Assembly (NCBI GenBank): GCA_000438415.1
Contig: FR902240.1
Coordinates: forward strand, 66,514-130,513
Length of the DNA stretch: 64,000 bases
Reading direction: 5' to 3'
Source of the DNA: Clostridium sp. CAG:628
GTDB lineage: Bacteria > Bacillota_I > Bacilli_A > RF39 > UBA660
Part shown: positions 44,126 to 52,840 of the stretch, piece after piece
Position numbering within the stretch: the first letter of the stretch is position 1
Layout of the letters: every line of letters begins with the position of its first letter
Program-made: the position numbers and the translations under genes
Notes under the pieces: generated by a model
The model's database searches: none
What the model was told of the DNA's origin: nothing
The model's input: only the letters and a program-made list of their open reading frames with translations

Positions 44126-44563
44126 ATGCTAATGGGTGAGTTTAATCATAGTATTGATGATAAGAATAGACTTATTATTCCTTCTAAACTTAGAAATGAA
44201 CTTGGTAATGAAGCTGTTATTACTAGGGGACTTGATAAATGTTTATTCATTTATTCTAAGAAAGAATGGGAAAGTATTGTAAGTAAACTATCTAATTTAC
44301 CATTTACTAAGAAAAGTGTAAGGGATTTTAATAGATTTTTCTTAAGTAGTGCTTCTACTATTGTATTCGACAAGATGGGTCGAGTAAATTTATCTCAGTC
44401 TTTACTAAATTATGCTAATTTAACTAAAGAATGTGTTATTATTGGCGTAAATGATAGAGTTGAAGTTTGGGATAAAAATGAATTTGATACTTTCATATCT
44501 TCTAATTTAGATAATTTTAGTGATATGGCTGAAAATTTATTTGAAGGAGGACAAGATGCATAA
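44126..44563 (+). CDS. mraZ: transcriptional regulator MraZ
   Basis: 145 residues. Two SpoVT-AbrB-like halves: MGEFNHSIDDKNRLIIPSKLR and the repeat KMGRVNLSQSLLNYANLTKE. The conserved DxKGR of the first half appears as DDKNR. MraZ forms a ring that binds the GTGG repeats upstream. First gene of the division cluster. GGGGGA upstream of the ATG. Confidence 0.95.
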   Translation: MLMGEFNHSIDDKNRLIIPSKLRNELGNEAVITRGLDKCLFIYSKKEWESIVSKLSNLPFTKKSVRDFNRFFLSSASTIVFDKMGRVNLSQSLLNYANLTKECVIIGVNDRVEVWDKNEFDTFISSNLDNFSDMAENLFEGGQDA

Positions 44564-45458
44564 GAGTGTATTACTTATTGAGAGTATTAATGGATTAAAT
44601 ATTAAACCAGATGGAACTTATATAGATTGTACATTAGGGTATGCTGGTCATTCAGGGGAAATATTAAAGAGATTAGAAACTGAGGGGTTTTTATTCGCCT
44701 TTGATCAAGATGAGGAAGCTGTTAATTTTAGTTATGATAAGCTTTCTAAGATAGGTAATAATTTTAAAATATTTCATACTAATTTTAGAAATATTAAAGA
44801 GTGTATTACTGATAAAGTTGATGGTATTTTATTTGACCTTGGAGTGAGCAGTCCTCAACTTGATGATGCTTCAAGAGGATTTAGTTTTCATAAAGATGCA
44901 CCTCTTGATATGAGAATGGATAAGAGACAGGAGTTAGATGCTTATAAAGTAGTTAATACTTATCCTTTAGAAAAATTAATTGATATTTTATATATTTATG
45001 GAGAAGAAGTAAATGCTAAAAGTATTGCTAAGGGAATTATTAGTAATAGACCAATTAATACTACTTTAGAACTTGCTAATGTTATTAAAGAGAATGTTCC
45101 TATTAGTTATAGAAAAAAGAGTAATCCATGTAGAAAAACTTTTCAAGCAATTAGAATTGAAGTTAATTCTGAACTTAGTATATTAGAAAAAAGTTTAATG
45201 GATGCGTTTAGTTTACTTAAATCTAATGGAAGAATGTGCGTTATTACTTTTCATAGTTTAGAAGATAGAATAGTTAAGAATGTTTTTAAAAAACTATGTA
45301 GTGATGACATTAATAGTAAGAACTTACCAGTAGTTCCTCTTGAGATGAGGGCTAAGGCTAAACTTATTACTAAAAAACCTATTATACCTAGTGGTAGTGA
45401 ACTAGAGTTAAATAATAGAAGTAGAAGTGCTAAATTAAGAATAATAGAAAAATTATAA
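44556..45458 (+). CDS. rsmH: 16S rRNA (cytosine1402-N4) methyltransferase
   Basis: 300 residues from ATG 44556 (GAAGGAGG upstream, inside mraZ); overlaps mraZ by 8 bases. HKSVLLIESINGLNIKPDG, GAxGHS as GYAGHSGEIL, FDQDEEA, GILFDLGVSSPQLDDASRGFSF and RKTFQAIRIEVN are all RsmH motifs. It methylates C1402 in the ribosomal P site. Confidence 0.97.
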   Translation: MHKSVLLIESINGLNIKPDGTYIDCTLGYAGHSGEILKRLETEGFLFAFDQDEEAVNFSYDKLSKIGNNFKIFHTNFRNIKECITDKVDGILFDLGVSSPQLDDASRGFSFHKDAPLDMRMDKRQELDAYKVVNTYPLEKLIDILYIYGEEVNAKSIAKGIISNRPINTTLELANVIKENVPISYRKKSNPCRKTFQAIRIEVNSELSILEKSLMDAFSLLKSNGRMCVITFHSLEDRIVKNVFKKLCSDDINSKNLPVVPLEMRAKAKLITKKPIIPSGSELELNNRSRSAKLRIIEKL

Positions 45459-45472
45459 AAAGGAGAATATTT

Positions 45473-45763
45473 ATGGCTAGAAAGAAGAATAAAAAGTTAT
45501 TAAAGGGAGAAAGAGTACTAAGAACTTTTATATTACTATTAATTATTGGTAATATATTTGGTACATCTTTTAGTATGGCTCTTCTTTCTAAAACTAATAT
45601 AGAAGTTGAAAGTATTAGAAAAAAAATATCTAAGCAAGAAAGTTTAAATCAAAGTTTAGAGATGAAAATAAGTGAACTAGCAAGTTTTGATAATGTAGAA
45701 GGTATTGCATCACTATATGGTTTGGAGTATAATAATAGTAATGTTAGAACAATAAATGAATAA
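45473..45763 (+). CDS. ftsL: cell division protein FtsL-like
   Basis: 96 residues: basic N-terminus, one membrane helix (about 18-38), then a periplasm-side coiled coil (VESIRKKISKQESLNQSLEMKI) and a short tail. Position between rsmH and pbp2B is where ftsL always lies. It recruits the FtsW/PBP2B pair with DivIB/DivIC. Sequence is weakly conserved in this family, so the call relies on layout and position. Confidence 0.8.
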   Translation: MARKKNKKLLKGERVLRTFILLLIIGNIFGTSFSMALLSKTNIEVESIRKKISKQESLNQSLEMKISELASFDNVEGIASLYGLEYNNSNVRTINE

Positions 45764-45777
45764 GGAAGGTGTTAACA

Positions 45778-47907
45778 TTGAAGAAAACAAGAACTGTAAA
45801 AATTAGTAAATATTTTTTACTTGTTGTTGTTTTTTTGTTTGGTCTTATAATTTTAAAACTTAGTTATATTGTATTAAGTCCTAAAGTAGATGGTATTAGT
45901 TTAAGTGAGTTTGCATCTAATAGGAATACTGTTAAAGAAACTATAGTAGCACCTAGAGGAACAATATATGATAGTTTAGGAAATACTCTTGCAGTTAATG
46001 TTAACTCTTATACAGTTATAGCATATTTAAGTGAATCTAGAGAAGACGATAGGGTTAAAGATAAAGAAGGTACTGCTAAAGCACTTAGTCCTCTTATTAA
46101 TATGACTGAAGAGAGTATTCTTAGTTTACTTAATATTGAAGGAGTTTATCAAGTGGAACTTGGACCTGGTGGAAGAGGTATTACTGAATTAGTAAAGGAA
46201 AATATTGAAAAACTTAATTTACCTGGAATAGATTTTATTAAAAGTGTAAAGAGGTATTATCCTAATAGAAATTTTCTTAGTTATACTTTAGGTTATGCTA
46301 AAACTAATGATGATGGGGAAATTGTTGGAGAGATGGGACTTGAAAGACAATATAATAAAGATTTAACTGGTATTAATGGGTCAAGAACTTTTGAAAGTGA
46401 TATATATGGTTATAAGATAGCGAATACTAATGAAGAAGTGATAGAAGCTAAGAATGGAAAGGATATTTATTTAACAATAGATACAAATATTCAGATGTTT
46501 ACTGAACAAGCAATGAAAACATTAGAAACAGCAAGTTCTATGGAATGGGCTAGTATAAGTGTTGTTAATGCTAAAACCGGGGAAATTCTTGGAATCAGTT
46601 CTAATCCTAGTTTTGATCCTAATATAAAAAATATAACTAGTTATTATGATCCTTTTATTAGTTATACTTATGAACCTGGTAGTACTATGAAAACATTTAG
46701 TTTTATGGCTGCAATTGAAAATGGCTTATATGATGGAGAAGAAAAATATAATTCTGGAAGTATTAAAGTAGGAGAATATACTATAAAAGACTGGAATAAG
46801 ACTGGATGGGGTAGTATTAGTTTTAATGAAGGATTTTATGGAAGTTCGAATGTTGCTGCAACTCTTCTTAGTCAAAGGTTAGGAAGAGATAAGTTAAAAG
46901 ATTTTTATAGAAGTTTAGGTTTTGGTAAGAAGACTGGAATTGATTTACCTAATGAACAAAGTGGTAAGATAGACTTTAATTATGATATAGAAGTTGCTAA
47001 TGCTAGTTTTGGACAAGGTATGAGTATTACTGCTATTCAAATGGTACAGGCTATGACTAGTATTAGTAATGGTGGGGAAGTAATAAAGCCTTATATAGTT
47101 AAAAAGATAGTAGACTCTAATACAAAAGAAGTTTTAGTTGAAAATAAAAGAACTGTTGTTAAGAGAGTTGCTAGTAAAGAGACTGTTAATCAAGTTAGAG
47201 ATTTACTTGATGGGGTAGTTAATAATTTGCAGTCTATTACAGCAAGTGGGCATAGGTATAGAACTGATAAAGTTAGGACTATTGGTAAAACTGGTACTGC
47301 TGAAATTGCTGGAGATGGTGGATATTTAACTGGTAGTATAAACTATGTAAGAAGTTTTGCTGGAATGTTTCCATATGAAGATCCTCAAATTATTGTGTAT
47401 GTTGTTGCAAGTAAGATAAGTGATAATTTATTAATTGCTAAAGCAACTAAACAACTAGTGGAAGATACTAGTACATATTTAGGAATAGTTAGTAGTGAAG
47501 TTTCTCCAACAGGTGATAATTATATACTTAAAAGTTATGTTAATAGAGATGTAGTTAGTTCTATAGAAGAGTTAAAAAGTATTAATTCTAATGTTATTTT
47601 AATAGGAGATGGTACTAAAGTAATTAGTCAGTATCCTAAAAAAGGAACAATTATTAATTCTAATGATAAAGTATTTTTGGTAACAAATGGTACTAATTAT
47701 AAATATACTAATATTGAAGGATTTTCTAGAAGTGACTTAGATGTGTATTCAAAGTTACTTGGTGTTAACTTTAACTATAATGGTTATGGATATGCATTTG
47801 GTACTAATTTAAAAGGAAGAGATGTTGTTAAAGGAGAAACTATTGATATTAATTTAAAAGTAAAATATTTAGAAGTAGAAGATAATTCGACAAATAGTGA
47901 CTTGTAA
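45778..47907 (+). CDS. pbpB: penicillin-binding protein 2B (division transpeptidase) with PASTA domains
   Basis: 709 residues from TTG 45778; GGAAGGTG is 6 bases upstream, and the GTG at 45769 lies in that site. One membrane anchor (about 13-30), N-terminal dimerisation domain, then the transpeptidase with S302-TMK, YGSSNVAA (SxN) and K504-TGTAEIAG. Two PASTA domains form the end. It cross-links septal peptidoglycan and works with FtsW. The following sirA-like gene starts 27 bases later. Confidence 0.95.
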   Translation: MKKTRTVKISKYFLLVVVFLFGLIILKLSYIVLSPKVDGISLSEFASNRNTVKETIVAPRGTIYDSLGNTLAVNVNSYTVIAYLSESREDDRVKDKEGTAKALSPLINMTEESILSLLNIEGVYQVELGPGGRGITELVKENIEKLNLPGIDFIKSVKRYYPNRNFLSYTLGYAKTNDDGEIVGEMGLERQYNKDLTGINGSRTFESDIYGYKIANTNEEVIEAKNGKDIYLTIDTNIQMFTEQAMKTLETASSMEWASISVVNAKTGEILGISSNPSFDPNIKNITSYYDPFISYTYEPGSTMKTFSFMAAIENGLYDGEEKYNSGSIKVGEYTIKDWNKTGWGSISFNEGFYGSSNVAATLLSQRLGRDKLKDFYRSLGFGKKTGIDLPNEQSGKIDFNYDIEVANASFGQGMSITAIQMVQAMTSISNGGEVIKPYIVKKIVDSNTKEVLVENKRTVVKRVASKETVNQVRDLLDGVVNNLQSITASGHRYRTDKVRTIGKTGTAEIAGDGGYLTGSINYVRSFAGMFPYEDPQIIVYVVASKISDNLLIAKATKQLVEDTSTYLGIVSSEVSPTGDNYILKSYVNRDVVSSIEELKSINSNVILIGDGTKVISQYPKKGTIINSNDKVFLVTNGTNYKYTNIEGFSRSDLDVYSKLLGVNFNYNGYGYAFGTNLKGRDVVKGETIDINLKVKYLEVEDNSTNSDL

Positions 47908-47934
47908 ATATAGTATACTCTTAATGGTGATGTT

Positions 47935-48357
47935 ATGAGAGTGTACTATATTTTTTTAATTAAGAAAAGTGTTTATGATATAACTAAGAATAATCCTGAA
48001 AAGTTATATAAGACTTTAGAAAATATTTATTTACTTGATAAAGAAGATATGTATTTAGGATATAAGATGTTTGATAAAATATGTAAATGTTTACCTAAAA
48101 ATAATTTTAATAAATTAGTAAGAGATACTAATATAGAGAATTTATGTTATTCAAATAATAAGAATACTCATGTTATTAATGATTTTTTAAATAATGAAGT
48201 TACTAAAATGATTATTAAGAATAGTCATATAGTTGTTAAGAGTAATAGTATTTATCCAACACTTTTTAATAGTATTAAAAGTATTCCTAATTTGTTTGTA
48301 TGTGATTTTGTTAATATGGATTATTTCTATTTAAAGAAGGTTAATTATATAAGATAG
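47935..48357 (+). CDS. SirA-like protein (sporulation inhibitor of replication), tentative
   Basis: 140 residues, no membrane segment. The opening VYYIFLIKKSVYDITKNNPEKLYKTLE and the closing SIPNLFVCDFVNMDYFYLKK resemble the two ends of Bacillus SirA, which binds DnaA to stop replication early in sporulation. Identity is low and the middle does not align. It could equally be a lineage-specific cytosolic protein. Lys/Asn-rich, no unusual codon use. Confidence 0.4.
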   Translation: MRVYYIFLIKKSVYDITKNNPEKLYKTLENIYLLDKEDMYLGYKMFDKICKCLPKNNFNKLVRDTNIENLCYSNNKNTHVINDFLNNEVTKMIIKNSHIVVKSNSIYPTLFNSIKSIPNLFVCDFVNMDYFYLKKVNYIR

Positions 48358-48386
48358 TTGTATTTTGTTTAAAAATTTTATATAAT
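48358..48386 (+). promoter_or_regulatory. promoter of yneF
   Basis: TTGTAT 48358-48363, 17 bases, TATAAT 48381-48386. Confidence 0.7.
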
Positions 48387-48405
48387 GTTATTAGGAGGCG
48401 TAGAA

Positions 48406-48615
48406 ATGATTTGGGATATATTATATGTTCTAATAGGACTTATTGTAGGAATTATTGTTGGTTTTTTAATAGCGAGAAAAGTTATGACTAAAGAATTAAA
48501 GAAAAATCCACCAATTAATGAAGAAATGATTAAAACTTTAATGAAAGGGATGGGAAGAACTCCTAATCAAAAACAAGTTAATCAATTAATGAAACAAATG
48601 AGCAAATTTAATTAG
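48406..48615 (+). CDS. yneF: YneF family membrane protein
   Basis: 69 residues from ATG 48406 (TTAGGAGG upstream); the frame open from 48385 includes the ribosome site. One membrane helix (IGLIVGIIVGFLIARK), then KKNPPINEEMIKTLMKGMGRTPNQKQVNQLM, the family signature. Function unknown. In Bacillus yneF lies next to sirA, as the gene before it may be here, which supports both calls. Confidence 0.88.
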   Translation: MIWDILYVLIGLIVGIIVGFLIARKVMTKELKKNPPINEEMIKTLMKGMGRTPNQKQVNQLMKQMSKFN

Positions 48616-48640
48616 TTTGCTTAATTTTTTAGGAGGAAAT

Positions 48641-48736
48641 ATGTTAAAAGAAGTATTAAGTGATTTACGTGAGTATTATTTAAATGAAGAGTATTATGTT
48701 AACAAGGTTAAAGAATTAATTTTTGGTATTAAATAA
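48641..48736 (+). CDS. 31-residue small protein
   Basis: ATG exactly placed after TTAGGAGG with ideal spacing. The peptide is one charged amphipathic helix (LKEVLSDLREYYLNEEYY, KVKELIF). It lies between yneF and the tmRNA promoter. The very good ribosome site in a short intergenic gap argues for translation; there are no relatives I can name. Confidence 0.5.
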   Translation: MLKEVLSDLREYYLNEEYYVNKVKELIFGIK

Positions 48737-48741
48737 AGTAC

Positions 48742-48770
48742 TTGATATTATGTATAAAATTTGGTATAAT
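48742..48770 (+). promoter_or_regulatory. promoter of ssrA
   Basis: TTGATA 48742-48747, 17 bases ending TTTGG, TATAAT 48765-48770. Confidence 0.85.
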
Positions 48771-48784
48771 TTTATATGTGTAAT

Positions 48785-49137
48785 GGGGCTGTATTGATTC
48801 GACAGAGTAGTTGTACGTATGGATACAAGTAGTAGGCGTACTTAAAACGCAAAATAAAATAATCGGAAACGATTTTAATTTTGCTCCTAGTTTTGCCTAA
48901 TTAATGGTACTGGAGGTTCAGTTTATTCTTTGTCCATGAGAATAAGTGCTGGACTCATAAAAATGGACTATACTATATAATTGTTTAGGTTATATAATGA
49001 AATTATTCTAAACTTATGCTAGTACTGGAATGTTGGCTCTCCATGGTACTAGATGAAAATTTAAACCAACTAAACTTGTAAAAACGTCTGTATGGTTGAT
49101 GCTTTGGACACGAAGTCGCACTTCGTCAGCTCCACCA
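48785..49137 (+). ncRNA. ssrA: transfer-messenger RNA
   Basis: 5' GGGGCTG pairs with 3' CAGCTCC before ACCA, forming the alanine-type acceptor. The 5' GATTCGACAGAGT part is typical. The tag frame, by analogy with the E. coli resume site (AGTC then the first codon), is GGA AAC GAT TTT AAT TTT GCT CCT AGT TTT GCC TAA at 48865-48900. This gives the tag (A)GNDFNFAPSFA. The T arm near 49112-49126 reads ACGAA-GTCGCAC-TTCGT, not the usual TTCGANN loop. tmRNA rescues stalled ribosomes and tags the product for proteolysis. About 353 bases, normal length. Confidence 0.93.
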
Positions 49138-49150
49138 AAAATAGTAAGTT

Positions 49151-49175
49151 ATCCCCTTTAATGGGGTTTTATTAT
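49151..49175 (+). terminator. terminator of ssrA
   Basis: CCCC (49153-49156), TTTAAT loop, GGGG (49163-49166), TTTT. Short stem. Confidence 0.6.
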
Positions 49176-49201
49176 ACATTTAATTTACAAAGTAAAACAT
49201 A

Positions 49202-49230
49202 TTGGAAGTAATATGTGGTATACTTATAAT
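49202..49230 (+). promoter_or_regulatory. promoter of murG
   Basis: TTGGAA 49202-49207, 17 bases, TATAAT 49225-49230. The TTG in the -35 is in frame with murG but is not its start. Confidence 0.7.
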
Positions 49231-49243
49231 GGATGGTGATATT

Positions 49244-50296
49244 GTGAAAGTTATAGTAACTGCTGGAGGAACTGGAGGACATATTTATCCTGCTTTAAGT
49301 GTTATTGAAAAAATATTAAGTGAAAAAGGTAATGAAGTATTATATATTGGTACTAAAAATAGAATGGAAAGTAAGTTAATTCCTGAAAAAGGTATTCCTT
49401 ATGTTGGACTTGATATTTATGGTTTATCTAAAACTAATATACCAAGAGATATTAAGAATATTTATTTAGTAATGAATTCATATAGTAAGTGTAAAAAAAT
49501 TATGAAGGAGTTTAAACCAGATTATGTTATAGGTTTTGGAGGGTATGTGACTTTGCCTGTTTTACTTGCTGCTCATAAGTATAAAATTAGATGTGCTATA
49601 CATGAACAAAATAAACTTCCTGGTAAAACTAATAGATTTCTAAGTAAATATGTTGATACTACTTTTGTTTCTTTTGATGAAAATAATAATTATTTTAAAA
49701 ATGAAGTTATATTAAGTGGTAATCCATGTGGGGAAAAGGCTATTACTACAAAAAAAGTTGATAAGACTACATTAGGTTTTGATAAAAATAAGAAATTAAT
49801 TATTATAGTAATGGGTAGTTTGGGTAGTGAAGTAGTTAATAATAGATTAAAGGATTTTATTACTAATTTTAATGATAAAGATAAAGAAATACTTTTTATT
49901 ACGGGTAACTCTAGTTATGAAGAATTTAGTAATATAAAAAATGATAGAGTAAAAATTGTTCCTTTTATAAATGATTTGAGTGGTCTTATGTCTAGTGCAG
50001 ATATAATTATATCTAGGGCTGGTGCTTCTACAATAAGTGAGATTTTAGCCCTTAATAAGCCTTCAATATTAATACCTAGTCCTTATGTTGCTAATAATCA
50101 TCAATATTATAATGCTTTAGAACTTAAAAATAAGAACTTGTGTTATATGATAGAGCAAAAAGACTTAGATACCAATAGTTTAAATGAAGGTATTAAGTAT
50201 ATTTTAATGAATGAAAAAGATATGATTAATAATTTAAAAAATGAACCTAAACTTAATGCAAGTACTATTATTGTTAATAAAATATTAAACAAATAA
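49244..50296 (+). CDS. murG: UDP-GlcNAc:lipid I transferase
   Basis: 350 residues from GTG 49244 (ATGGTGAT before it). GT-B enzyme that makes lipid II at the membrane. TAGGTGGHIYPAL (glycine-rich loop), FGGYVTLPVLLAA, HEQNKLPGKTNR, and the donor site SRAGASTISEILALNKPSILIPSP are all intact. It sits apart from mraZ-pbpB, separated by yneF and ssrA, and just before divIB. mraY, murD and ftsW, which usually accompany it, are not here. Confidence 0.95.
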   Translation: MKVIVTAGGTGGHIYPALSVIEKILSEKGNEVLYIGTKNRMESKLIPEKGIPYVGLDIYGLSKTNIPRDIKNIYLVMNSYSKCKKIMKEFKPDYVIGFGGYVTLPVLLAAHKYKIRCAIHEQNKLPGKTNRFLSKYVDTTFVSFDENNNYFKNEVILSGNPCGEKAITTKKVDKTTLGFDKNKKLIIIVMGSLGSEVVNNRLKDFITNFNDKDKEILFITGNSSYEEFSNIKNDRVKIVPFINDLSGLMSSADIIISRAGASTISEILALNKPSILIPSPYVANNHQYYNALELKNKNLCYMIEQKDLDTNSLNEGIKYILMNEKDMINNLKNEPKLNASTIIVNKILNK

Positions 50297-50435
50297 TAGT
50301 TAAATAAAGATATAATTCTTGGGGTAATATAATTAGTATTAAAGATAACTTTAGTAAAGATGTTTATAGAGTTTAATGTTAATAGTTGAAGAAATAGTAA
50401 AAAAATTGTATAATTTATATAGTAGGAGATAAGAG

Positions 50436-51107
50436 ATGGTTAAAAAGGTTAAAAGAAAATTTAATTTTAAAAAATTTTTGATGTTTTTACTTATTCTATG
50501 TATGTTAGTACTTTTTGGTATTTATATTACTAAAAAACCTATTAAAAGTATATTAGTTAAGGGAACATATTTTTTGACTGATGAAGATGTAATAGAAGAA
50601 GCTAATTTAGAAAATTATCCATCTTTTGTTAAGACTACTAGTTTAGGTATTAAGAAAAAGTTAAGTAATTTATCACTAGTAAAAAGTGTTAAAGTAAGTA
50701 AAGAGTTCGGGTATAGATTAGTTATTGATATAACTGAATATAAAGTGCTTTTTAAAATTAGAAGTAGTAATGAATATGTACTTGATACTGGTAAAAGAGT
50801 AAGTGATTTAGATTTATTTGTACCTATACTTATTAATTATGTACCTGATGAAATATTTAGTAAAACTATTCAAATGTTTAGTAGGGTAGATGAAGATGTA
50901 ATTTTAAAAATTAGTGAAATAGAGTATAGTCCTAATGATTATGATAAAGAAAGATTTATATTGTATATGAATGATGATAATGTTGTATATATTACTTTAA
51001 ATAAGATAAAAGAGTTTAATGATTATAATAAGATAAAAGATCAACTCGGTAGTCATAAAGGAGTACTATATTTAGATAGTGGAAACTATTTTGAAATTAA
51101 GGAATGA
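50436..51107 (+). CDS. divIB: cell division protein DivIB/FtsQ
   Basis: 223 residues: basic cytoplasmic start (VKKVKRKFNFKKF), one membrane helix (~14-32), then a POTRA domain (PIKSILVKGTYFLTDEDVIEEA) and the FtsQ beta domain. It anchors the FtsL/DivIC/PBP2B complex at the septum. TAGGAGAT site. The 139 bases before it hold no clear gene. Terminator follows. Confidence 0.88.
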   Translation: MVKKVKRKFNFKKFLMFLLILCMLVLFGIYITKKPIKSILVKGTYFLTDEDVIEEANLENYPSFVKTTSLGIKKKLSNLSLVKSVKVSKEFGYRLVIDITEYKVLFKIRSSNEYVLDTGKRVSDLDLFVPILINYVPDEIFSKTIQMFSRVDEDVILKISEIEYSPNDYDKERFILYMNDDNVVYITLNKIKEFNDYNKIKDQLGSHKGVLYLDSGNYFEIKE

Positions 51108-51136
51108 TGTGTACATAATAAGATACACATTTTTTG
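51107..51136 (+). terminator. terminator of divIB
   Basis: ATGTGTA (51107-51113), loop, TACACAT (51124-51130), T-run. Confidence 0.85.
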
Positions 51137-51165
51137 TTGAAAATTTATTTAATATGTATTATAAT
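51137..51165 (+). promoter_or_regulatory. promoter of the pyrophosphatase gene
   Basis: TTGAAA 51137-51142, 17 bases, TATAAT 51160-51165; starts in the upstream T-run. Confidence 0.65.
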
Positions 51166-51194
51166 ATTATAGTTTTAGAAAGAGGGTATTAGAA

Positions 51195-52811
51195 ATGGAA
51201 AAGATGTTAGTTTTTGGACATATTAATCCTGATACAGATTCAGTTACTGCATCAATTACTTTGGCTAATTTAAAAAGGAAAATGGGTTTAAATGCTGAAG
51301 AAAGAGTATTAGGTGATATTAATAAAGAGACTAAATTTGTTTTAGATTATTTTAATGTTAAAGAACCTAGGTATTTAAATGATACTAAACTTAGAATAAA
51401 AGATATGGATTATAGAAAAAATTGTTTTATTAATGAGTATTCATCTATTATGGAAACTTATGACTATATGATGGAGAATAATACAACTGGTGTTCCAATA
51501 GTAGATGAAGATAAGAAGTTTATTAGTTTAGTAACGGCTAAAGATATATTAAATGAGAGTATATTTAGTAATGATGTTTCACTGATTACAAGTTATGATA
51601 ATATTATTAAGACTATTAATGGTAAAGAAGTAGTTAGAGTAAGTGATGAAATAGAAGGTAGTATTAAAGCAGCTGCTTTTGCACATGCCACATTTGAAAG
51701 TAATGTTAATTTAACTAGAGATGATATTATTATAGTAGGAGATAGACATTATATTATTGAACTTGCTATTAAGTCTAAAGTTAAATTACTTATTATAGTG
51801 GGTGGAAATACTCTTAAAAAAGATGAAATTAAGTTGGCTAAAAAGAATAAAGTAAATGTTATTTTAACTGATTTAAATACTTTTGAAACTTCTAGAATTA
51901 TTTTAAATAGTAATTATGTTAAGAAGTTAGCAAGTAAAACTAATTATGTTTTATATGAAAAAGATAGTTATGATGATTTTATGGAAAAGAGTAAAAGTTT
52001 AAAAGTAGATAATTATCCAGTAGTAGATAAAAATCTTGTATGTAAAGGGCTATTAAGAAAGAGTGAACTTGGTAAAAGTAATAAAAGAAAAGTTATATTA
52101 GTTGATCATAATGAGATAGAACAGTCTGCAATTGGGCTTGAGGAGGCAGAGATTATTGAGATAGTTGATCATCATAAGATAGGTAGAGTTAGTACAAAAG
52201 TGCCGATTAATTTTAGAAATATGGCTGTAGGTAGTACTAATACAATTATTTATGAATTATATAAAGAGAATAAAGTAAAGATTAGTAAAGAGATGGCTGG
52301 ACTTATGATTAGTGGTATAATAAGTGATACTTTACTTTTAAAGAGTCCTACAACTACTATACATGATAAGAATGCAGTTAAGGCTTTAAAGAAAATTTGT
52401 AAATTAAATATTAATAAGTATGGTATAGAAATGTTTAAAGCTGGAACTAGTTTAGAGGGAATGAGTGTTAGTGATATACTTAATTTAGATAGTAAAACAT
52501 TTAAAAATAATGATATTACATTTACTGTAAGTCAGGCATTTACTCTTGATATTTTAGAAATACTTAATGATAAAGATAAGTATTTAGATGAAATTGATAA
52601 TATTATGAATGATTCTAAAGTAGATGCATATGTTTTTGTTATAACTGATATTATAAAGAATGGTAGTTATCTTTTATATAATAAAGAATGCGAAGAAAGT
52701 ATTAGAAAAGCTTTTAATTTGAAGAAGGTTAGTGAAGGAGTATTTGTTAAAAATGTAGTGTCTAGAAAGAAACAAATAGTTCCAGTATTAATTGATAGTT
52801 TAGAAAAATAG
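51195..52811 (+). CDS. ppaC: manganese-dependent inorganic pyrophosphatase with regulatory CBS/DRTGG insert
   Basis: 538 residues, the size of CBS-PPases (plain PpaC is ~310). DHH family: FGHINPDTDSVTAS at the start (metal His and Asp), later EIVDHHKIG and STNTIIYELY. A regulatory region inserted after ~residue 70 has two CBS halves (INEYSSIMETYDYMMENNTTGVPIV and NYPVVDKNLVCKGLLRKSEL) around a DRTGG domain. These bind adenine nucleotides such as AMP, ADP or Ap4A. It hydrolyses PPi to drive biosynthesis. Confidence 0.93.
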   Translation: MEKMLVFGHINPDTDSVTASITLANLKRKMGLNAEERVLGDINKETKFVLDYFNVKEPRYLNDTKLRIKDMDYRKNCFINEYSSIMETYDYMMENNTTGVPIVDEDKKFISLVTAKDILNESIFSNDVSLITSYDNIIKTINGKEVVRVSDEIEGSIKAAAFAHATFESNVNLTRDDIIIVGDRHYIIELAIKSKVKLLIIVGGNTLKKDEIKLAKKNKVNVILTDLNTFETSRIILNSNYVKKLASKTNYVLYEKDSYDDFMEKSKSLKVDNYPVVDKNLVCKGLLRKSELGKSNKRKVILVDHNEIEQSAIGLEEAEIIEIVDHHKIGRVSTKVPINFRNMAVGSTNTIIYELYKENKVKISKEMAGLMISGIISDTLLLKSPTTTIHDKNAVKALKKICKLNINKYGIEMFKAGTSLEGMSVSDILNLDSKTFKNNDITFTVSQAFTLDILEILNDKDKYLDEIDNIMNDSKVDAYVFVITDIIKNGSYLLYNKECEESIRKAFNLKKVSEGVFVKNVVSRKKQIVPVLIDSLEK

Positions 52812-52840
52812 ACTCAGTTTTGATTTACTGAGTCTTTTTA
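52811..52840. terminator. bidirectional terminator
   Basis: GACTCAGT (52811-52818), 8-base loop, ACTGAGTC (52827-52834), T5; also ends the minus-strand glycosyltransferase gene. Confidence 0.85.
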
